Below, piece after piece: positions 1 to 6,562 of a DNA stretch of 15,264 nt. The translations under genes and the position numbers were made by a program. This DNA comes from an uncultured Clostridia bacterium (GTDB taxonomy: Bacteria; Bacillota; Clostridia; TANB77; CAG-508), in NCBI GenBank assembly GCA_934162365.1, contig CAKPIK010000007.1:1-15264 (forward strand), given 5' to 3'. A model generated the notes under the pieces. The model saw nothing but the letters and a program-made list of their open reading frames with translations. It had not been told where the DNA came from and did no database searches. Each line of letters begins with the position of its first letter. Positions within the stretch are counted from its first letter, which is position 1.

Positions 1-117
1 TGTGATTTCCTTGTAAAAATTCCAATGAAAGGAAAAGTTCAATCTTTAAATGCTTCTGTTTCAACAGGAATAGTAGTTTATGAAGCAGTAAAACAAAGGA
101 TAAGAAAGGAAAATTAA
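1..117 (+). CDS. rlmB: SPOUT-family rRNA 2'-O-methyltransferase (RlmB/TrmH type), C-terminal end only
   Basis: The open frame enters from the left edge and ends at TAA 115-117, giving 38 residues. It holds the last conserved SPOUT block (VKIPMKGKVQSLNASVS, then GIVVYEA), which in this family forms the trefoil knot that binds S-adenosylmethionine and contributes to the dimer. The family methylates ribose 2'-OH groups; the RlmB branch acts on G2251 of 23S rRNA. Only the tail is visible, so RlmB cannot be separated firmly from other SpoU/TrmH members. The next gene starts one base after the stop, so the two are probably co-transcribed. Confidence 0.8.
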   Translation, partial: CDFLVKIPMKGKVQSLNASVSTGIVVYEAVKQRIRKEN

Positions 118-118
118 T

Positions 119-1906
119 ATGAGAGGAAAAAAAATAGGAATAATAATTATTATAATATTTTTTGTTGTTGCAGTTTTAGGAGGAATATTTGCATATTTAT
201 TTTTAGCAACAGATACTTTTAAAGGAAATAAACAAATATTTTTAAAATATCTATCTCAAACAGTTGAGCAAGTTGAAGAAGTAAAAAATTCTAAAATATT
301 AGAAAACTATAAAGATAGATTAAATCTAGATAAATATGAAACAAATACGTCGGTAGACTTTAAGTATTCAGAAGGTGGAGAGGTTTCAAGTGGATACAAT
401 AATTTAAGTATTAATATGCAAACTCAAAAAGATGAACAATATAATTATAAAAAGGCTCAAATATTGTTTGGTGATAAAAGTATTGTACAGGTAGAAGGAA
501 TCAGAAGTGAAAATTTAGATGGAATAAGATTTACAGATATATTTAATCAATTTGTTACTTTGCAAGATGGAAAAAATATAAATGGATTGAATTTAACAGA
601 TGAAAATTTAATAATGATGAAAAATATAATTGAAGATAATCAAGAATTTTATGAAGAAATATTATTTACAAATCAAGATTATGAAAGTCTAAAAGAAAAA
701 TATTTGAACATAATAGGAAATGCTTTAAATGATGGAACATACACAAAGCAAAAAAATTCAATTATAACAATTAATTCTCAAACAGTAAAATCAACAGCAT
801 ATTCTTGTCAATTAAATGGTATGCAAGTTCAAAATTTGGTTATTAAATTATTAAATACATTAAAAAGTGATGATATTATTTTAAATAAAGTAAATAATAT
901 ATTAAATGATACAAAAAAATATGAAGATTATATTACAGAACTGCTAAGAAATGCAGAAGATACAGAATTTTCAAATATTAAAGTAACAGTATATGCTCAA
1001 AATGGAAATATTATTAGAACAGCATTAAATATTGGAACAGATAATATAACAATTGAAAAAACACTAAAAAATAATAAATATATATTAAAAATTCAACACG
1101 AACAATTAAATAGTGAAAAAGAAAATAGTCAAGAAATTATAATTTCAAGAACATCAACAGATGAAAATGAAGAATACATTTTTAATATAGAAGTAGTAGA
1201 TGGAGAGGATAAATATTCTATTGATGCAACAGTAAGCTCAGATTATAAGACAACAATGATAGACTTTGACTTTTATAAAGATATAGTAAATATAAATATA
1301 AAGGCAAAAGATATTATGACAGATACATTAAGCCAAAGAATAGATTTACAGTCAAATAATAATATTGTATTAAATAATTTAAGTGATGAGCTTTTAAAAG
1401 TAGTTGTTGATAAGATGAATTCAGCATATACAGACACACTTTTAAAAAGATATGATTTATTAATCAAGAAATTGAAATCAGAAGATTTAATGTCAGCATT
1501 GAAGAGTATATTAAGCGATGGAAATTTTGATGAAGATGATCAAACAAGTGAGCCATCAACTCCAGCTGAGAATCAGATAACAAAAGAAGAAATAAATAGA
1601 TTTAATGCTAAATTTGAGTTTTATTCTGGAACTAATATTTCTGGAGATAGTGTAAAAGTATTATTAGATGTTGTAAAAGATAATCTAAAAAGTGTAGACA
1701 TTATTCCAATGCAAACTGTAAGCACTTCAACAGATAAAGTAAAAGAAAAAATAAAATTAAATATTAAAAAGGATAATGAAAATGCAGATTTAGCAAATGG
1801 AATTATGGAAAAAATTAATGCTCAAGATAAGTATGATGTAACAATAGAATATAATAAAGACAGTGGTATTACAGAAGCAATAATAATTGTTCCATCTGAT
1901 AAATAA
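119..1906 (+). CDS. Membrane-anchored extracytoplasmic protein of unknown function, 595 aa
   Basis: I do not recognise the family with confidence. A short basic start (MRGKK) is followed by one strongly hydrophobic segment at about residues 6-29, then about 560 mostly polar residues. This reads as a signal anchor with a large domain outside the cell. The body is rich in Asn, Lys, Ile and Asp, with a Ser/Thr/Pro/Glu linker near residues 476-490 and a final compact stretch. No LPXTG-type sorting signal, catalytic motif or repeat is obvious. The ATG is preceded by AGAAAGGA at 103-110, eight bases upstream and inside the end of the preceding gene. The stop is followed after 35 bases by a sortase gene, so a cell-surface role is suggested by context only. 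Confidence 0.75.
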   Translation: MRGKKIGIIIIIIFFVVAVLGGIFAYLFLATDTFKGNKQIFLKYLSQTVEQVEEVKNSKILENYKDRLNLDKYETNTSVDFKYSEGGEVSSGYNNLSINMQTQKDEQYNYKKAQILFGDKSIVQVEGIRSENLDGIRFTDIFNQFVTLQDGKNINGLNLTDENLIMMKNIIEDNQEFYEEILFTNQDYESLKEKYLNIIGNALNDGTYTKQKNSIITINSQTVKSTAYSCQLNGMQVQNLVIKLLNTLKSDDIILNKVNNILNDTKKYEDYITELLRNAEDTEFSNIKVTVYAQNGNIIRTALNIGTDNITIEKTLKNNKYILKIQHEQLNSEKENSQEIIISRTSTDENEEYIFNIEVVDGEDKYSIDATVSSDYKTTMIDFDFYKDIVNINIKAKDIMTDTLSQRIDLQSNNNIVLNNLSDELLKVVVDKMNSAYTDTLLKRYDLLIKKLKSEDLMSALKSILSDGNFDEDDQTSEPSTPAENQITKEEINRFNAKFEFYSGTNISGDSVKVLLDVVKDNLKSVDIIPMQTVSTSTDKVKEKIKLNIKKDNENADLANGIMEKINAQDKYDVTIEYNKDSGITEAIIIVPSDK

Positions 1907-1941
1907 AATATATTTTATATTAGACAGAGAGGAAGTGTAAG

Positions 1942-2688
1942 ATGAATCAAATATTGGTAACAGAAAAAATATATGTAACACCAGAATTAAAAAGAAAAAA
2001 GAAAATATATAAATTGATGTTTATAATATCATTATTTTGTATGATATGTTTATCAACTATATATATATATGCAGAAGTAGATCGTAATAAAGAATCTGAG
2101 GTTTCAAAAAATATAGTTCAAGATATGTTTAAAGATTCAACGACTGTTGATCAAGAAGAAAATGCTTTAATTGTAAAGATTACCAATGATGTTGCAACAA
2201 ATATTCAAGAATATCAACAAATAGAAGAAAAAACGTCTAATACTATACAAAATACTCAGACACAGGCTAAGTCATATACTGCGAAAGATGGAAAAAATTA
2301 TAACTATATTGGAAGAGTTGTAATTCCAAAAATAGGAGTTGACTATGCAATATTAGATCATTGGTCAGATGAACTCTTAAAAGTTTCTATATGTAAATTT
2401 CATGGTGCTAATCCGAATGAAGTTGGAAATTTATGCTTAGTTGGACATAATTGGAGAAACAAAAGATTCTTTAGTAAAGTGCCTACTCTTGAAATTGGAG
2501 ATATAGTTCAGATAACAGATTTGAATGAAAAAACGATTGATTATGAAGTATATGATATTCACACAGTAGATCCCAATAATACTGATGATACTACACAAAA
2601 AACTAATGGAAGAAAGGAAGTTACATTAATAACTTGTACAGATGATAGTCAACAAAGAGTTATTGTAAAATGTAAAGAAAAAAGATAA
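1942..2688 (+). CDS. Sortase (class D-like cysteine transpeptidase), 248 aa
   Basis: Sortases cleave a C-terminal sorting motif of secreted proteins and join them to cell-wall peptide or to one another. After a basic N terminus there is one membrane segment (about residues 25-43), a linker rich in Gln, Thr and Asn, and the sortase barrel from about residue 122 (YIGRVVIPKIGV). All three catalytic residues are visible: His169 in LVGHNW, Cys232 in TLITCT, and Arg239 in QQRVIVKC. The TLITC signature and an N-terminal anchor suit class A/D enzymes; clostridial genes of this size are usually placed in class D. The ribosome binding site is GAGGAAG about 8 bases before the ATG. No obvious sorting-motif substrate is encoded in the window. 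A strong terminator follows at once. Confidence 0.9.
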   Translation: MNQILVTEKIYVTPELKRKKKIYKLMFIISLFCMICLSTIYIYAEVDRNKESEVSKNIVQDMFKDSTTVDQEENALIVKITNDVATNIQEYQQIEEKTSNTIQNTQTQAKSYTAKDGKNYNYIGRVVIPKIGVDYAILDHWSDELLKVSICKFHGANPNEVGNLCLVGHNWRNKRFFSKVPTLEIGDIVQITDLNEKTIDYEVYDIHTVDPNNTDDTTQKTNGRKEVTLITCTDDSQQRVIVKCKEKR

Positions 2689-2738
2689 ACAAAAATCTCT
2701 TTTAATCATATTATATGATTAAAAGAGATATTTTTGTT
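2688..2738 (+). terminator. Long hairpin terminator after the sortase gene
   Basis: A stem of about 23 base pairs (2688-2710 with 2714-2738, a 2-nt bulge, loop TTA) ends in TTTTTGTT and has an A-rich 5' side, so it could work in both directions. It begins on the last base of the sortase stop codon and ends directly at the ribosome binding site of the next gene. Confidence 0.85.
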
Positions 2739-2751
2739 GGGAGGAATTTTT

Positions 2752-3433
2752 ATGGCTAAAATTTTGGTATTTAATCAAGATACAAATAGGATGGAGACAT
2801 ATTATAGAGGAGAAAATGAGGCTATGCCATATAATACAAATAGAACATTAAAAGTAAAAGAATTCAGAGGTTCAAGTAAAAGTAATATTTTGTGGACTGA
2901 TAAAAGAACAATGCAAGCATGGAATAGTCAAAGATATATATATGGAGCCCCAATATATGTAGGATTTGCTTTTAAAAGACCATATGAAGGAGGACATCGG
3001 AAATCAAAGTCAACATTATGCAGGGACAGCATTTGATGTTGGGCAGACATTAACAAATGCTCAAAGAACGGTATTGAGAAATAGTGCTAGAAACTCAGGA
3101 GTTTGGACATATATTGAACCAGAGGTATTGTCTCCAACATGGGTACATTTTGATAGAAGATATGGAATGCCGACATGTAGTTCTGGAGGATATCCTTTGA
3201 TAAGACAAAATTCAAGAGGAAATTATGTATGTATAGCACAAGATGATTTAAATACATTAGGATATACTACAGGGGGATTAGATGGTGTTTTTGGAGGGCA
3301 AACATTTACTGCTGTAAAAAGATATCAAGCTTCAAGAGGATTGGTTGCTGATGGAATAATTGGTTGTAATACATGGAGATCTTTACAAGAAAATGTAGTA
3401 GGAACAGGTGCTACAAGTACAACTATAAATTAA
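2752..3433 (+). CDS. M15-type zinc D,D-peptidase with peptidoglycan-binding domain, frame broken once
   Basis: Two overlapping frames (2752-3036 and an open frame through 3433) together make one protein of about 226 residues if one base is skipped near 2998. The junction carries the M15 zinc motif SxHxxGxAxD as SQHYAGTAFD (His88, Asp95 in the joined numbering); a later WVHFD holds His132. Residues about 146-205 form a PG_binding_1 domain (LDGVFGGQTFTAVKRYQ, ADGIIGCNTW). Such enzymes cut D-Ala-D-Ala or related cross-links in peptidoglycan. I see no signal peptide, so export or cell-lysis release is unexplained. The start ATG 2752 has GGGAGG at 2739-2744. The first frame meets TGA at 3034-3036 and would lose both zinc residues, so a single-frame product should be inactive. 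Real mutation, recoding or sequence error remain open. Confidence 0.8.
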
Positions 3434-3467
3434 AATAAAAAAAATTAAAAAAAATTTTAAAAATGTA

Positions 3468-3496
3468 TTGACAATTTATATAAAACATAGTATACT
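3468..3496 (+). promoter_or_regulatory. Sigma-A promoter of the tRNA cluster
   Basis: TTGACA (3468-3473), a 17-base spacer and TATACT (3491-3496), about 20 bases before the first tRNA. This is a near-consensus housekeeping promoter, as expected for stable RNA. Confidence 0.85.
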
Positions 3497-3515
3497 AGTC
3501 AATGTCGAAAGACAT

Positions 3516-3591
3516 GGTCGCTTAGCTCAGCTGGGAGAGCATCTGCCTTACAAGCAGAGGGTCATAGGTTCGAGCCCTATAGCGACCACCA
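3516..3591 (+). tRNA. tRNA-Val (anticodon TAC)
   Basis: A 76-nt cloverleaf: acceptor GGTCGCT pairs with AGCGACC, the D arm is GCTC/GAGC, the anticodon stem TCTGC/GCAGA encloses loop CTTACAA with TAC at 3549-3551, and the T arm is ATAGG TTCGAGC CCTAT. The discriminator A and the CCA end are encoded. Confidence 0.97.
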
Positions 3592-3599
3592 TGTTTTAC

Positions 3600-3676
3600 G
3601 GCCTGGTAGTTCAGTTGGTTAGAACGCTAGCCTGTCACGCTAGAGGTCGACGGTTCGAGCCCGTTCCAGGTCGCCA
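3600..3676 (+). tRNA. tRNA-Asp (anticodon GTC)
   Basis: A 77-nt cloverleaf eight bases after tRNA-Val. Acceptor GGCCTGG pairs with CCAGGTC (one G-U), the anticodon stem CTAGC/GCTAG encloses CTGTCAC (GTC), and the discriminator G and CCA end are encoded. Confidence 0.97.
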
Positions 3677-3702
3677 TTTTTTTTATTCAAAATCAAATAA
3701 TC

Positions 3703-3778
3703 GCCTTGATAGCTCAGTTGGTAGAGCAAAGGACTGAAAATCCTTGTGTCACTGGTTCGATTCCAGTTCAAGGCACCA
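3703..3778 (+). tRNA. tRNA-Phe (anticodon GAA)
   Basis: A 76-nt cloverleaf. Acceptor GCCTTGA pairs with TCAAGGC, the anticodon stem AAGGA/TCCTT encloses CTGAAAA with GAA at 3736-3738, and the T arm is CTGG TTCGATT CCAG. ACCA is encoded. Its 3' part from base 3758, plus the terminator behind it, is duplicated at 3897-3954, so this gene has served as an integration site. Confidence 0.97.
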
Positions 3779-3815
3779 AAAGATAGCTGGAAATAAAACC
3801 AGCTTCTTTTTTTAT
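3758..3815 (+). repeat. 58-bp direct repeat, copy 1 (tRNA-Phe 3' end plus terminator): att-like
   Basis: Bases 3758-3815 and 3897-3954 are identical except for one position (C3800 versus T3939), at an offset of 139. The repeat begins inside the T loop of tRNA-Phe and runs through CCA and the whole terminator. Duplication of a tRNA 3' end is the usual footprint of tyrosine-recombinase integration (attL/attR). Confidence 0.9.
3785..3813 (+). terminator. Terminator of the tRNA cluster
   Basis: AGCTGG (3785-3790) pairs with CCAGCT (3799-3804) around an 8-nt loop and is followed by C and seven T residues. A second copy lies in the downstream repeat, with one C-to-T change that turns one G-C pair into G-U. 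Confidence 0.85.
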
Positions 3816-3856
3816 TAAGAAAAATATAATAAATATGGAATCGAAAAGGAGGATAA

Positions 3857-3882
3857 GAAATTTGTCCGGGAGGACAAATTTC
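3857..3882. repeat. Perfect 11-bp inverted repeat between the two tRNA-Phe repeats
   Basis: GAAATTTGTCC (3857-3867) and GGACAAATTTC (3872-3882) are exact reverse complements around GGGA. No T run follows, so it is not a normal terminator. The 20 bases after it are unusually GC-rich for this window. It may be a recombinase or regulator site left from a lost element; that is inference. Confidence 0.7.
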
Positions 3883-3896
3883 CCGACGCGGCTCGA

Positions 3897-3954
3897 CGAT
3901 TCCAGTTCAAGGCACCAAAAGATAGCTGGAAATAAAACTAGCTTCTTTTTTTAT
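3897..3954 (+). repeat. 58-bp direct repeat, copy 2: att-like scar joined to the ORF6N gene
   Basis: This copy carries the T-arm half, acceptor and terminator of tRNA-Phe but no upstream tRNA body, so it is not a tRNA gene. Its last bases run straight into codons for AVKRNIERF of the truncated ORF6N protein, which places the breakpoint at about 3954/3955. Confidence 0.9.
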
Positions 3955-4731
3955 GCAGTAAAGAGAAATATAGAGAGATTCCCAGAAGATTTTTGCTTTC
4001 AATTAACGGAAAGAGAATTTCAAAATTTAAGGTTCCAAATTGGAACCTTAAATAAAAAAGTTAATAATGGAGATGTTACAAGAAAATATTTACCATATGC
4101 TTTTACAGAACAAGGTATTGCTATGTTAGCAGGTGTCTTAAAAAATGATATAGCTGTAAAAGTTAGTATTAATATAATAAAATCGTTTATAGAAATGAGA
4201 AAATTTATATCTTCAAACGGACAACTATTCGATAGATTAACTAATGTAGAATATAAATTATTAGAACATGATAAAAAATTTGATAAAGTATTTGATCAAT
4301 TACAAAATGAAGAAAATATCAAACAAAAAATATTTTTTGAAGGTCAAATATATGATGCATACAGTTTAATAATTGATATTATCAAAAAAGCAAACAGGAA
4401 AATTTTAATAATAGATAACTATATAGATGATAGTGTTTTGAAAATGCTTACAAAGAAGAATGATAAAGTTGTAGTTGTGATATTAACATCAGAAAAAAGC
4501 AATATACAAAAAATTGATATTCAGAAATTCAATAAAGAATATCCAATATTAAAAGTTGCTAAAACAAATAAATTCCACGACCGATTTATAGTAATTGATA
4601 ATAAAGAAATGTATCATTTGGGAGCATCGATAAAAGATTTAGGTAAAAAATGTTTTGGAATTAATAAAATTGAAGATATAGAAATTATAAATAAAATTAT
4701 AAATATACAAAGCCAATCATATTACCTATAG
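3955..4731 (+). pseudogene. 5'-truncated ORF6N-domain (phage antirepressor type) protein with PLD-like C-terminal domain
   Basis: The reading begins at AVKRNIERFPEDFCFQLT, which in intact ORF6N proteins comes after a first helix-turn-helix part of about 40-50 residues; that part is missing here. The rest is well kept: YLPYAFTEQGIAML and SFIEMRKF complete the ORF6N domain. A coiled linker follows, then a C-terminal domain starting FFEGQIYDAYSLI that contains HDRFIVID, an HxRx4D variant of the phospholipase-D HKD motif, and YHLGASIKDLG. ORF6N/KilA-N proteins are DNA-binding factors of phages and mobile islands. An in-frame ATG at 3835 would add residues translated from the repeat and tRNA tail and has no family similarity, so I do not accept it as the original start. 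Whether a fusion product is made is unknown. Confidence 0.8.
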
Positions 4732-4756
4732 GAAAAAATTAAAAGAATAAAAACTA

Positions 4757-4786
4757 TTGACAATTTTTTATAAAATGATTTAATAT
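4757..4786 (+). promoter_or_regulatory. Promoter-like site after the ORF6N remnant
   Basis: TTGACA (4757-4762), an 18-base spacer and TAATAT (4781-4786). It resembles the tRNA-cluster promoter base for base around the -35 (ATTGACAATTT). It points to a stretch of only about 80 bases before a terminator, with no tRNA recognisable in between. Confidence 0.5.
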
Positions 4787-4841
4787 TTGTGAATATAGTC
4801 AAGAAGACGGAAGATTTGTAGTGGTAGCTAAAAAAATATAA

Positions 4842-4871
4842 ACAGGGTAACAACTTAATTATCCTGTTTTT
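4842..4871. terminator. Bidirectional terminator between the remnant region and the DUF2383-type gene
   Basis: ACAGGGTAA (4842-4850) pairs with TTATCCTGT (4859-4867) with one G-U. T residues follow on the plus strand and an A-rich run precedes it, which serves as the T tract for the minus-strand gene that ends at 4879. Confidence 0.75.
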
Positions 4872-4878
4872 ACTAGTA

Positions 4879-5313
4879 TTATAGAAAGACCTTCATTTTC
4901 TCTATATTATTTTTTTGCATAGTAACAAAATCATTTAAAATATTCTTAATAGGTTCATCTACTTGTGGGTTGTGATTAAGAAGCTTTTGACACTCTATAA
5001 TTCCCATATTCCCACCTTGTATCATAATCTCTGCAATATGAGAATTACTTTTATCTTTTATGGTATTAAATTCGGTACCAATATAGCTCATCATCTTTGT
5101 ACCAAAAGGAGATTCATCAGGAACTTCTCCGTATTTTTCAAATTCTGTATTAACCCTATCTGCAATCTTACCATACTCAGAATATTGTGTACTAAGATTT
5201 TCTTTCATATTTTCATCTCCTACTTTTTGCATAACAAAAGAAATAGACTCCATTCCCATTTTAGCAGCTTTGCTAATTTCGTTTAAAATTGTTAAATTAA
5301 TATTATTATCCAT
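4879..5313 (-). CDS. Ferritin-like four-helix protein, DUF2383 type, 144 aa
   Basis: The protein is all-helical in appearance, with a start LNEISKAAKMGMESISFVMQ, a middle TEFNTIKDKSNSHIAEIMIQGGNMGIIECQKLL, and a last helix NFVTMQKN-type segment near the C terminus. This pattern matches small clostridial proteins usually linked to the DUF2383/ferritin-like group. Their role is not established; some are abundant in stationary or sporulating cells. I cannot pick out a full di-iron site, so iron binding is not claimed. GGAGGT at 5320-5325 lies seven bases before the ATG (5313), which fixes the start. It faces the hpt operon and is a single-gene unit with a shared terminator at its end. The family call is from memory of the pattern and could be wrong. 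Confidence 0.7.
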   Translation of the reverse strand: MDNNINLTILNEISKAAKMGMESISFVMQKVGDENMKENLSTQYSEYGKIADRVNTEFEKYGEVPDESPFGTKMMSYIGTEFNTIKDKSNSHIAEIMIQGGNMGIIECQKLLNHNPQVDEPIKNILNDFVTMQKNNIEKMKVFL

Positions 5314-5384
5314 AGAAATACCTCCAAAATATTAACAATAGTATAACCAAATAACGGAAAAATACACAAAATTATAAAGATATA

Positions 5385-5414
5385 TTGCTCTTTTCAGCAA
5401 AAAGATGGTATAAT
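5385..5414 (+). promoter_or_regulatory. Promoter of the hpt operon
   Basis: TTGCTC (5385-5390), an 18-base spacer and a consensus -10 TATAAT (5409-5414). AAAGGAGG at 5427-5434 follows before the ATG at 5444. Confidence 0.7.
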
Positions 5415-5443
5415 AGACTTTATATAAAAGGAGGATACATAAG

Positions 5444-5965
5444 ATGGAGAATTTAAAGGTACTAATAAGCGAAGAAGAAATTGAGAAAAAATTAGAAGAA
5501 TTAGCAAGTCAAATAGACAAAGATTATGAAGGAAAGGAAACAACAATACTTTCAGTATTAAATGGAGCAGTTTTCTTTACAACAGAATTAACACTAAAAA
5601 TGAAGACTAAAATGCAATTTGCATTTATTAAAATATCAAGTTATGAAGGAACTGAAAGCACAGGAAAAGTAACGCTAAAATCTGATGTATCAAATTCACT
5701 TATAGAAGGAAAAGATGTACTAATAGTAGAAGACATAGTTGATACAGGAAGAAGTATGTCTTATTTACTAGAACATATAAAAGCTAAAAATCCAAAAAGC
5801 TTAAAATTATGCTCATTAGTTAGTAAACCAAGCAGAAGAGAAATAGAAGTTCCAATAGACTATTTAGGCTTTGAAATACCAAATAAATTCATAATAGGCT
5901 ATGGTTTTGATGACGAGGAAGGATTTAGAAGAAATTTACCATACATAGGTTACAAAGAGGTTTAA
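5444..5965 (+). CDS. hpt: Hypoxanthine(-guanine) phosphoribosyltransferase, 173 aa
   Basis: Converts hypoxanthine or guanine and PRPP into IMP or GMP in purine salvage in the cytoplasm. Visible signatures are the PRPP loop VLIVEDIVDTGRS (residues 92-104, with the two acidic residues followed by DTG), the flexible-loop region SSYEGT at 65-70, ILSVLNGAVFF at 35-45 that binds pyrophosphate, and the C-terminal GYGFDDEEGFRRNLPYIG with the base-contacting Asp and Arg. The length is normal for the bacterial enzyme. A strong ribosome binding site fixes the start. It is the first gene of an operon; the next start is two bases after its stop. Confidence 0.95.
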   Translation: MENLKVLISEEEIEKKLEELASQIDKDYEGKETTILSVLNGAVFFTTELTLKMKTKMQFAFIKISSYEGTESTGKVTLKSDVSNSLIEGKDVLIVEDIVDTGRSMSYLLEHIKAKNPKSLKLCSLVSKPSRREIEVPIDYLGFEIPNKFIIGYGFDDEEGFRRNLPYIGYKEV

Positions 5966-5967
5966 TA

Positions 5968-6561
5968 ATGAATAAAAATGAACTATTAAAAGTAAAACAA
6001 AAAGCATTAGAAGAAAAGATTCCAATAATAATGGATGACACACTAGAGATAATATCTAAAATTTTAATAGAAAAAAAGCCAGAAAGAATACTAGAAATAG
6101 GAGCAGCAGTAGGATATTCAGCAATATGTTTTTCTGAGTACTTATCAGAGAATGGAAAAATAGATACAATAGAAAGAGATGAACAAAGAATTGCTGAATG
6201 TAAAGAAAATCTGAAAAAGGTAGGAGTAGAAGACAAGATCAATTTATATGAAGGTGATGCTGTTGAAATACTTCCAACTTTGAATGAAAAATATGATATA
6301 GTATTTATAGATGCTGCAAAAGGAAAATATCCATTTTTCCTAGAGCAAGCACTTCGTATGTTAAAAGATGACGGAGTGATATTTGCAGACAATATTCTAT
6401 ATAAAGGCTATGTAATGAGTGATTACAACAAACACAAACAAAGAACAGCAGTAACACATCTAAGAGAATATATAAAAGAAACTACAGAAAATCCACGTTT
6501 AAAAACAGATATTCTAGAAGTGGGAGACGGATTAGCAATAACAAGAAAGGTGAGTGAATAG
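5968..6561 (+). CDS. trmR: tRNA 5-hydroxyuridine methyltransferase (TrmR/YrrM-type O-methyltransferase), 197 aa
   Basis: A class I, metal-dependent SAM O-methyltransferase. The SAM loop is ILEIGAAVGYSA (residues 41-52), the acidic ribose-binding residue follows in IDTIERD (Glu69), and the metal-site positions are Asp115 in VFIDAAKGKY and Asp141-Asn142 in FADNILYKG. Members of this family in Bacillus (TrmR/YrrM) methylate 5-hydroxyuridine at tRNA position 34 to 5-methoxyuridine. A TrhP-type U32 gene comes directly after it, as in the Bacillus yrrM-yrrN-yrrO group, and this is the main reason for choosing TrmR over the catechol methyltransferases it resembles. The ribosome binding site GAGG lies within the end of hpt. 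Confidence 0.88.
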   Translation: MNKNELLKVKQKALEEKIPIIMDDTLEIISKILIEKKPERILEIGAAVGYSAICFSEYLSENGKIDTIERDEQRIAECKENLKKVGVEDKINLYEGDAVEILPTLNEKYDIVFIDAAKGKYPFFLEQALRMLKDDGVIFADNILYKGYVMSDYNKHKQRTAVTHLREYIKETTENPRLKTDILEVGDGLAITRKVSE

Positions 6562-6562
6562 A

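Noticed and set aside
3468..3737. An 89-codon open frame running across the tRNA promoter and tRNA genes
   Set aside because: It overlaps three clear tRNAs and has no ribosome binding site or family likeness; it is read from tRNA sequence.
3897..3917. A second tRNA-Phe gene
   Set aside because: Only the T-arm half and acceptor 3' strand are present; the tRNA body is absent.
3835..3954. ATG 3835 as the true start of the ORF6N protein
   Set aside because: The first 40 residues are translated from the inverted repeat and the tRNA-Phe/terminator duplication, and do not resemble the missing ORF6N N terminus.
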